A stretch of DNA of 5,984 nucleotides, taken from positions 1 to 5,984 of the forward strand of contig JACZVB010000104.1 in assembly GCA_022572865.1 (NCBI GenBank), written 5' to 3'. The notes under the pieces were generated by a model, which had not been told where the DNA came from, did no database searches, and worked only from the letters and a program-made list of their open reading frames with translations. Both the position numbers and the translations under genes were made by a program. Below, piece after piece: positions 1 to 5,244 of this stretch (position 1 is the stretch's first letter; the number at the start of each line of letters is the position of its first letter). This DNA is from Chloroflexota bacterium. Lineage in GTDB: Bacteria; Chloroflexota; Dehalococcoidia; Plut-88900.

Positions 1-1
1 T

Positions 2-325
2 ACTCAGCTTTCCGTTCTAGTCCCAATCTCCTTGAATAGTCCTATCACGATTACACACCTGGCAGAGGAGCTAGTGATGGACCGTACCTCATTGTCTCGT
101 CTCCTCAGACCCCTCGAAAAGTCTGGACTGGTAAGAATCGTATCGGGCGAGGACCAAAGGACCCGGGAGGTGACCCTAACGGCCAAAGTGAAAGAGACGA
201 TAGCTAAAGCCATTCCCTTTTGGGGAAGGGCCCAGGCGCACATCGTCCAGGAAATGGGTGAAGAGAGGTGGCTCAATCTACGTAAGGACCTAGTCACAAC
301 GATGTTCATCGCCCGTCCAAAATAA
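2..325 (+). CDS. MarR-family winged-helix transcriptional regulator, 3' part (5' end outside window)
   Basis: The reading frame is open from the left edge, so the gene starts upstream of the window; a TTG at 32 is in frame but lies inside the conserved fold and is not the likely start. The 107 visible residues begin in the helix before the DNA-binding motif (TQLSVLVPISLNSPITITHL). The recognition helix follows (MDRTSLSRLLRPLEKSGLV, visible residues about 32-50), then the charged wing (GEDQRTREVTLT) and the start of the C-terminal dimerisation helices (KVKETIAKAIPFWGRAQ). The D-x-R wing after 'LEKSGLV' is typical of MarR/SlyA proteins, which bind palindromic operators as dimers and usually respond to a small ligand such as a phenolic compound, drug or oxidant. 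The ligand cannot be predicted here. A 26-base palindrome begins ten bases after the stop codon, so control of the downstream genes is plausible. Family call is secure; target is inferred. Confidence 0.9.
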   Translation, partial: TQLSVLVPISLNSPITITHLAEELVMDRTSLSRLLRPLEKSGLVRIVSGEDQRTREVTLTAKVKETIAKAIPFWGRAQAHIVQEMGEERWLNLRKDLVTTMFIARPK

Positions 326-334
326 TGTTTTTGC

Positions 335-360
335 TATATCAGTGTGTATACACTGATATA
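335..360. promoter_or_regulatory. 26-base palindrome, candidate MarR operator overlapping a promoter
   Basis: Two perfect 11-base arms (TATATCAGTGT at 335-345 and ACACTGATATA at 350-360) flank a 4-base centre GTAT. The site lies between the MarR stop codon (323-325) and the ribosome-binding site of the next gene. No T-run follows the arms on either strand, so an intrinsic terminator is unlikely. AT-rich dyads of this size are typical targets of MarR dimers. A weak promoter could be embedded: TTGCTA (331-336) as -35 and GATATA (355-360) as -10, spaced 18 bases, which would put the transcription start just before the Shine-Dalgarno sequence. The palindrome is seen directly; the operator and promoter roles are inferred. 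Confidence 0.55.
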
Positions 361-371
361 ACTTAACCTTC

Positions 372-379
372 TAAGGAGG
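372..379 (+). promoter_or_regulatory. Strong Shine-Dalgarno sequence for the GTG-started gene
   Basis: TAAGGAGG sits 6 bases before the GTG at 386. It matches the anti-Shine-Dalgarno sequence almost perfectly and is the main support for using this non-ATG start and for the downstream frame being translated. Confidence 0.8.
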
Positions 380-385
380 CGAGAG

Positions 386-718
386 GTGGAAGAAGAAGAA
401 AAACCAGAAGATGACCGCCTTCAAGATTTGGCCTTCCTACGAGAACGGGTGACAGAGCTTGAGGCGGCCAAAAAACAAAACATTCGGATAGAAAGAGGGC
501 TGCGGGAGGGCGAAGAGGAATCTCTGCGACAGGCCCAGGGCTTGATCGGCTTGAGTCGAAGAATCCGTGCGATCGCTTTCAGCTTTGATGCGGAAGCTGG
601 GTTTAGGCTCCTGTATGTCGGGGCAAGGGGCTGCTCCTACCGAAAATCCTCTGCCCTCTGTACCACAGCCGATCGGGAGGAAGCCCTTCGTCCCGGTACA
701 TTCGTGTCAAGCTATTGA
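386..718 (+). CDS. Small acidic coiled-coil protein of unknown function, possibly frameshifted
   Basis: This 110-residue protein begins at GTG with a near-perfect Shine-Dalgarno sequence 6 bases upstream. Residues about 1-55 are highly charged and predicted by eye to form a helix or coiled coil (LAFLRERVTELEAAKKQN, then IERGLREGEEESLRQAQGL). This resembles the linker that precedes PAS domains in bacterial sensor proteins (the 'LRESEE' style). After about residue 60 the sequence no longer resembles anything I recognise and is unusually rich in Cys, Arg and Ser. No signal peptide or membrane segment is visible. A second open frame (567-755) overlaps the 3' half in another phase, so a frameshift near 560-600 or loss of an ancestral PAS domain is possible. 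It lies between the palindrome and the PAS gene at 769 and is probably co-transcribed with the latter. Translation of the N-terminal half is well supported; the C-terminal half is uncertain. Confidence 0.55.
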   Translation: MEEEEKPEDDRLQDLAFLRERVTELEAAKKQNIRIERGLREGEEESLRQAQGLIGLSRRIRAIAFSFDAEAGFRLLYVGARGCSYRKSSALCTTADREEALRPGTFVSSY

Positions 719-768
719 AAGAGGGACTTTAGGTAGTAGGAAAAGACGAAAATAAGAGAGGTGGGCCT

Positions 769-1533
769 TTGGAGAAGGAGCTTATCGATAAGAGCGGTTG
801 GATAGAACAGGCTGTTAATGCGAGTAAAGACTGCTACGCCACCCTATTTGACTGTGCCCCGGTCATGATGCACTCCATTAACAGAGAAGGTGAGCTCGTG
901 AATGTCAATCGTCGGTGGCTGGAGAAGCTGGGATATCAGAAAGGCCAGGTGCTAGGAAGAAAGTCCCTGGATTTCCTAACCCCGCTTTCACGGGAAATAG
1001 CGATCAACGATACTTTGCCTACCTTTTGGAGTACTGGTCACGTTGAAGGTGTTGGGTATCAGTTCATCAAAAGTGACGGCAAGGTGATCGACATTCTCCT
1101 GGATGCCGAGCTTCGCCCCAAGCTCTTTGGACAGCTTCGCACCCTGGCTGCACTACGCGATCCCAATGACACAAGGGAACGGTATTGGGCTTCCTCGACT
1201 CTGAGGGTACTCCAGATGTTTACTGACGTCGGGTGTGAGCTTGAAAGCATGCATCCGTCTGCCTTGTGGAACAGCCATAACAAACAAGACGCACCCCTGA
1301 TTCCAAGTGAGCGGGGTGATCACCAAGCGGAACTAACACGCGAGTTCGTCTCAGCCATTCTGGAATATTCCCGAGACCTGACCGTGAATATGAGGGGCAT
1401 CTTGCGGGCCCAAGAAGAGCAGGCCGTTAAGAGCGAAGATCAATTTTCTGAGATGTTGACGGTGGCCAAGAACATTGACCACTCCCTGGCCGATCTGGCA
1501 GACTCGATGGCCACCGGTCGGTGGAGGTCGTGA
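769..1533 (+). CDS. PAS-domain protein without a recognisable output domain
   Basis: The 254-residue product starts at TTG 769, with a purine-rich AGAGAGG-like ribosome-binding site about 7 bases upstream. No ATG lies in frame between there and the upstream stop at 730. Residues about 24-131 form one complete PAS (S-box) domain: LFDCAPVMMHSINREGELVN, then NRRWLEKLGY, VLGRKSLDFL, the conserved YQFIKSDGKVIDILL strand pair, and a closing LRTLAALRDPNDTRER. PAS domains sense ligands, redox state or light and pass the signal to a linked domain. Here residues 132-254 contain no histidine-kinase, GGDEF, EAL, HTH or sigma-54 motifs. They hold a polar stretch and then a helical, charged tail (about 187-248) that may be a coiled coil. 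No membrane segment is visible, so it is probably cytoplasmic. It may act through a partner, perhaps the coiled-coil protein 50 bases upstream, or be a truncated sensor kinase. The PAS call is firm; the signal and output are unknown. Confidence 0.8.
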   Translation: MEKELIDKSGWIEQAVNASKDCYATLFDCAPVMMHSINREGELVNVNRRWLEKLGYQKGQVLGRKSLDFLTPLSREIAINDTLPTFWSTGHVEGVGYQFIKSDGKVIDILLDAELRPKLFGQLRTLAALRDPNDTRERYWASSTLRVLQMFTDVGCELESMHPSALWNSHNKQDAPLIPSERGDHQAELTREFVSAILEYSRDLTVNMRGILRAQEEQAVKSEDQFSEMLTVAKNIDHSLADLADSMATGRWRS

Positions 1534-1627
1534 CGACTACAGGTGTGTTATCGTTTTGGACGCGCTAGCGGGACTGATGATGATGATGCGGAGAAGGACG
1601 GCAGCCTGATTTAGAGGGTTAATGCCT

Positions 1628-2692
1628 TTAGGACACCTTCCTTATCGCCAATCCGGCCAGCAGGTACATGATCACGTAGACGATGACCCGGTAGATGACC
1701 GCCGAGCCGGGCGGGATGCAGATGAAGGACATGCCCGAAAGGCCCCGCTTCCCGATCTCGTGGGCGATTCTGATCACCTCATAGTCGGACAGGCCGATGG
1801 GCTCGGCCAGCTCGCCCATGATGTCGCCGGGGGCCGGGCCTGCGCCCCCGAGCACGTCCATATCGAAGTGGACATAGACGCCCTCTGTGCCGTCATAGGC
1901 CCGGTGCAGCTCTCCCACCACCCCCTCGATGCCCAGGCTGGTCCTGACTTCCCAGGAGGAGATGAACCGCGCTCCGTCCTTCAGGTAGCGCCGGACGATC
2001 TCCTTTTTCTCCAGCATGCCCCGCTCTCCGATCTCCACCAGGTGGCGAGGGTGCATGTTGTCAAGGAACTCGTACATCTTGTGTTTCCAGCTTCCACTGC
2101 CGGCAATGCGCGGGTCTTTGGTCAGGCGATCGAGAATTTGTGCGTCCCAGTGGGTGTCAAGGCTGATACAACCCACGGGCCCAGCAGTTCGCTCGGAGAT
2201 GGCCTTGGCGATGGCAAAGGAGCCCAGGGGCGAGTTCTGGCCTATGACTATGGGGACGGCGCCGGCCTCGAGGACATGTCCTACCTTCTCCTCTACTGCG
2301 GCCTGGGCTTTCAGAATGTTCTCGGGGGACTGGTCCTCCATGACCTCGGGCGGGATCAGGGCATCGCCGTAGTCGACCACAGTGAGGTGCTCGAATACGT
2401 CGATGTCGAAGTCCTGGATATAACCCGAGGGGTAGCGGACCGACTGTTGTCGGACCCGCTTCGGGCCGGAGATCCACTCATTCTTGTCAACGCCGGCATA
2501 CTTATCGGACGAGGTGGCTACGTAAGGCGCTCCTATGATGACCGCGTCTGCCCCTTTAAGCTGTTCGCGTGTTACGGCGTAGGGCACGCCCAGGAAGGTG
2601 GGCAGCTCCGGGGAAATCATGGGGAACGTCTGCCTCGAGGCAAAGCTGGTTTTCATAAATTCTTCCCAGGTGGGGTAAGTCTGAGTAGTCAT
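1628..2692 (-). CDS. Arginase/agmatinase-fold (ureohydrolase family) protein with altered active site
   Basis: The 354-residue product starts at ATG 2692 with GGGAG about 7 bases upstream. The family hydrolyses guanidino compounds (arginine, agmatine, formiminoglutamate, guanidine) at a two-metal centre. Visible family landmarks are SGPKRVRQQSVRY (75-87), VVDYGD (105-110), the metal motif D179-T-H181-W-D183 with LD at 187-188, and FDMDVLGGAGPAPG (276-289) with D277 and D279. Two key positions differ. The GGDHS motif is IGQNS (150-154), so the first metal-binding His is Asn153. The Glu that binds the guanidinium group in the 'DVVEVNP' strand aligns with Cys325 in SFICIPPGS. The usual third Asp of DxDxxD is also replaced (DVLGG). 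It is longer than the usual 300-320 residues, mainly at the N-terminus. The hydrophobic C-terminus (331-350) matches the family's last helix and is not a membrane anchor. Fold is confident; substrate, or whether it is an enzyme at all, is open. Neighbouring genes offer no pathway clue. Confidence 0.85.
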   Translation of the reverse strand: MTTQTYPTWEEFMKTSFASRQTFPMISPELPTFLGVPYAVTREQLKGADAVIIGAPYVATSSDKYAGVDKNEWISGPKRVRQQSVRYPSGYIQDFDIDVFEHLTVVDYGDALIPPEVMEDQSPENILKAQAAVEEKVGHVLEAGAVPIVIGQNSPLGSFAIAKAISERTAGPVGCISLDTHWDAQILDRLTKDPRIAGSGSWKHKMYEFLDNMHPRHLVEIGERGMLEKKEIVRRYLKDGARFISSWEVRTSLGIEGVVGELHRAYDGTEGVYVHFDMDVLGGAGPAPGDIMGELAEPIGLSDYEVIRIAHEIGKRGLSGMSFICIPPGSAVIYRVIVYVIMYLLAGLAIRKVS

Positions 2693-2760
2693 AGCGTTTC
2701 TCCCATCGTTGAGCTACCTAGGGCTTCGTGATTTGCCACCCACCGAACCATCCCCCTGTA

Positions 2761-2786
2761 TCCCCCTTCCTTTTCTGGAAGGGGGA
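2761..2786. repeat. Inverted repeat 1 of an intergenic hairpin cluster
   Basis: Perfect 10-base arms TCCCCCTTCC (2761-2770) and GGAAGGGGGA (2777-2786) enclose a 6-base loop. It is the leftmost of three hairpins packed into about 100 bases between topA and the ureohydrolase gene. No U-tract follows on either strand, so it is not a standard intrinsic terminator. Confidence 0.75.
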
Positions 2787-2798
2787 AAGAGGATTCTG

Positions 2799-2816
2799 GT
2801 CCCGACGTGTCGGGAC
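2799..2816. repeat. Inverted repeat 2 of an intergenic hairpin cluster
   Basis: Arms GTCCCGAC (2799-2806) and GTCGGGAC (2809-2816) are perfectly complementary around a 2-base centre, so as RNA or single-stranded DNA they give a 7-base stem with a 4-base loop. Part of the right arm (TGTCGGGA, 2808-2815) can instead pair with TCCCGACA at 2855-2862, which would enclose the third hairpin. Confidence 0.7.
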
Positions 2817-2826
2817 AGTACCCCCG

Positions 2827-2852
2827 CCATCCTTCCAGTACTGGAAGGATGG
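2827..2852. repeat. Inverted repeat 3: perfect 26-base palindrome in the hairpin cluster
   Basis: CCATCCTTCCAGT (2827-2839) is followed immediately by its exact reverse complement ACTGGAAGGATGG (2840-2852), with no spacer. A 13-base perfect arm is far beyond chance in this short gap. No T-run follows on either strand. Such GC-rich palindromes between genes are commonly dispersed repeats (REP/BIME-like) or mRNA-stabilising hairpins; here it lies about 107 bases downstream of the topA stop in the direction of transcription. Confidence 0.8.
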
Positions 2853-2958
2853 ACTCCCGACAACACTAGACCGAACGTTACGCTGATTTAGGCTGCTAGG
2901 TACTATGACCAAAGGTTTATTAAATCTCCTTGATAGTTGCCTATACATAGTTTGCGGG

Positions 2959-5235
2959 CTAAACGGCTATCGCCTCCTCTGTCTCGGTTGCAGGGTCCAG
3001 TTCGTCGAGGCTGTAGCGGGTCTTACACTTGAGGCACCGGGCGCTGTCCATGCCCGATTCCACCAGCAGACCCTCGCACTGGGGGCAGGGCTTCGCCAGG
3101 GGCCTCTGGTTCACGGCGAAAGTGCAGGTCGGGTAATTGCCGCAGCCGTAGAAGGTTCGCCCCTTACGACTCCGCTTCTCGATGACGTCACCCTGGCACC
3201 GGGGACACTGGGCGCCGGTCTTTACTATATAGGGCTTGGTGTTCTTGCATTCCGGGTAGCCTGTGCATGCGATGAACTTACCCAGCCGCCCGTTCCTGAC
3301 CACCATGGGCCGGCTGCACTTGTCACAGGTCTCGTCTATCTCTTCGAGCTGGGCAGCCTCCTTCTCCTCGCTGGGCAGGGGCCTGGTGTTTTTGCACTCG
3401 GGGTAGCCGCTGCAGCCGATGAACCGTCCCCTTCTCCCCGAACGGACGACCAGGGGCTTTTCGCACAGCTCGCATATGAGGCCGGAGGCCTCGTCGGGGA
3501 TAGCCTCGTTGGCCCGGTCCAGCGCCTTCTGGAAAGGCTCGTAGAAGTCTCGCACCACGGGTACCCAGTTCCGCTCGCCCCTGGAAACCTCATCCAGCTC
3601 CCGCTCCATCTCGGCGGTAAACCCCAGGTCGACCACATCCGGGAAGTGCTCAGTGAGCAGGTTATTAACGGTGAGGCCCAGCTTGGTGAGGAAGAACCTG
3701 CCCTTCTCTTTTTGGACGTACTTCCTGTCCTGGATGGTAGAGATGGTGGGGGCGTAGGTGCTGGGCCGCCCGATGCCGTTTTCTTCCAGGGCCTTTATGA
3801 GAGAGGCCTCGGTATAGCGGGGCGGGGGCTGGGTGAAGTGCTGGCCCTGATCGAGGCCCAGGCACTGCAATCCCTCACCATCGGAGAGCTCAGGCAGCGG
3901 TTTTTGCTTGTCCTGCTCTGCCTTTTCGTCGGGGTCCTCGCCGTATAGCACCAGGAAGCCGGGGAAGGTGACCAGGGAACCTGTGGCCTTGAATAGATAC
4001 ACCTGCCCGGAGTTGGAACTTTTGGCGTCTATAATCACGGAGGTGGACTCGATGGCTGCGCTGGACATCTGACTGGCCACCATTCGCTTCCAGATGAGTT
4101 CGTACAGGCGGCGCTGGTCCGAGGAGAGGTAGCTTTTCAAGCTCTCCGGGTCCCTGGCCGCCGAGGTTGGGCGAATGGCCTCGTGGGCCTCCTGTGCTCC
4201 CTTGCTCTTTCTGGTGAACACCCTGGGAGAGGCCGGTAGGAACTTGTGGCCGAATCTTTTGTCGATATAGCTTCTAACTTCGTTGCGGGCCTCGTTGGAG
4301 ACCGACGTTGAGTCGGTGCGCATGTAGGTGATCAGGCCCACCTCCCCTTCTGTCCCTATGGACAGCCCCTCGTATAGCTGCTGGGCCACGACCATGGTGC
4401 GTTTTGCTGTGAAGCGCAGCTTCTTCCCGGCCTCCTGCTGAAGGGTGCTGGTGGTGAATGGGGCCTGGGGGTTGCGGCGGACCTTCTTCTTGCTTACCTT
4501 GGCAACGATGTACGCGGCATCGCCCAGGTCTGAGACGATCTTCTCGCTCTCCTTTTCGCTGGGGATGGTCAGCTTCTTCTTGCTGCCCTTGTAGCCGGTT
4601 AAGACTCCTTTGAACAGGTCCTGAGGGCCTTTCCCTTCCTTCTTCAGATCGGCTTCGATGGTCCAGTACTCCGTCGCCACGAAGTTCTGGATCTCAGCCT
4701 CTCTATCTGCAATCATTCGCAAAGCTGCGGACTGGACCCGCCCCGCCGAGAGTCCCTTCTCGATCTTTCTCCAGAGGAGCGGACTGAGGCGATAGCCGAC
4801 CACACGGTCCAGTACCCTCCGAGCCTGCTGGGCGTCGACCAGGTCCATGTCTATCTCTCTGGGATTGTTGAAGGCGTCTTTGATAGCGCTCTCGGTGATC
4901 TCGTGGAAGACGACCCGTTTGATGGAAACATCTTTCATCTTGGAGGCCTGCACCAGGTGCCAGGATATGGCCTCGCCCTCACGGTCAGGGTCTGTGGCCA
5001 GATACACCGTTTCGGCCTTCTGGGCTATAGCTGCCAGTTTCTTGACTATATCCTTCTTGTCCTTTGGGACCTCATAGTAGGGGGTGAAGTCCTCGGCCAC
5101 GTTTACACCGAAGCGGTATTGGGGAAGGTCTCGGACGTGGCCCAGGGAGGCCATCACCTCGTAATCCTTGCCCAGGATTTTCCCTATGGTCCGGGCCTTT
5201 GCGGGGGATTCGACTATAACCAGTTTCTTTGCCAT
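2959..5235 (-). CDS. topA: DNA topoisomerase I (type IA)
   Basis: The 758-residue enzyme relaxes negatively supercoiled DNA by breaking one strand through a 5'-phosphotyrosine bond. I chose ATG 5235 because the family N-terminus MAKKLVIVESPAKARTIGK begins there and AGAGGAG lies directly upstream; the longer open frame back to 5376 lies within dprA. The Toprim domain (about 1-115) has Glu9, Lys13 and the magnesium motif D82-P-D84-R-E86-G-E. Core motifs follow: GLSAGRVQSAALR (161-173), the active-site Tyr304 in GLITYMRTDST, and HEAIRPT (351-357). The C-terminus has three four-cysteine zinc ribbons: C588/C591/C608/C614, C637/C640/C657/C663 and C677/C680/C698/C704. A fourth, shorter module has C717/C720/C734/C737. 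All key residues are present, so the enzyme should be active. It follows dprA by 8 bases and is probably co-transcribed and translationally coupled with it. Confidence 0.98.
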   Translation of the reverse strand: MAKKLVIVESPAKARTIGKILGKDYEVMASLGHVRDLPQYRFGVNVAEDFTPYYEVPKDKKDIVKKLAAIAQKAETVYLATDPDREGEAISWHLVQASKMKDVSIKRVVFHEITESAIKDAFNNPREIDMDLVDAQQARRVLDRVVGYRLSPLLWRKIEKGLSAGRVQSAALRMIADREAEIQNFVATEYWTIEADLKKEGKGPQDLFKGVLTGYKGSKKKLTIPSEKESEKIVSDLGDAAYIVAKVSKKKVRRNPQAPFTTSTLQQEAGKKLRFTAKRTMVVAQQLYEGLSIGTEGEVGLITYMRTDSTSVSNEARNEVRSYIDKRFGHKFLPASPRVFTRKSKGAQEAHEAIRPTSAARDPESLKSYLSSDQRRLYELIWKRMVASQMSSAAIESTSVIIDAKSSNSGQVYLFKATGSLVTFPGFLVLYGEDPDEKAEQDKQKPLPELSDGEGLQCLGLDQGQHFTQPPPRYTEASLIKALEENGIGRPSTYAPTISTIQDRKYVQKEKGRFFLTKLGLTVNNLLTEHFPDVVDLGFTAEMERELDEVSRGERNWVPVVRDFYEPFQKALDRANEAIPDEASGLICELCEKPLVVRSGRRGRFIGCSGYPECKNTRPLPSEEKEAAQLEEIDETCDKCSRPMVVRNGRLGKFIACTGYPECKNTKPYIVKTGAQCPRCQGDVIEKRSRKGRTFYGCGNYPTCTFAVNQRPLAKPCPQCEGLLVESGMDSARCLKCKTRYSLDELDPATETEEAIAV

Positions 5236-5237
5236 AT

Positions 5238-5244
5238 CTCCTCT
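5238..5244 (-). promoter_or_regulatory. topA ribosome-binding site touching the dprA stop codon
   Basis: On the minus strand AGAGGAG (5244-5238) precedes the topA ATG by only 2 bases, and its first base is the last base of the dprA TAA (5246-5244). The close packing supports the internal topA start and suggests that ribosomes finishing dprA help start topA. The spacing from GGAG to ATG is shorter than usual. Confidence 0.65.

Noticed and set aside
1511..1524. Small inverted repeat CCACCG-GT-CGGTGG at the end of the PAS gene
   Set aside because: Six-base arms within coding sequence and no T-run after it; too weak to call a terminator. The nearby CGCTAGCG (1563-1570) was dismissed for the same reason.
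1575..1588. TGATGATGATGATG short repeat in the convergent gap
   Set aside because: Only four and a half units of a triplet, with no partner structure; likely a chance microsatellite.
1622..2731. Long plus-strand open frame (369 codons) opposite the ureohydrolase gene
   Set aside because: It is the antisense shadow of a gene with clear family motifs, and its own product has no recognisable domain.
2715..2902. TACCTAG (2715-2721) and CTAGGTA (2896-2902) as possible terminal inverted repeats of a small mobile element around the hairpin cluster
   Set aside because: A 7-base match over a region this size is expected by chance, and no target-site duplication is visible.
2718..2948. 76-codon minus-strand open frame spanning the hairpin cluster
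   Set aside because: It has no ribosome-binding site at its start, its sequence is mostly translation of the inverted repeats, and it resembles no protein family I know.
2905..3948. Long plus-strand open frame (347 codons) opposite the topA 3' half
   Set aside because: It is an antisense shadow of topA; such frames are common opposite GC-rich genes and the product shows no motif.
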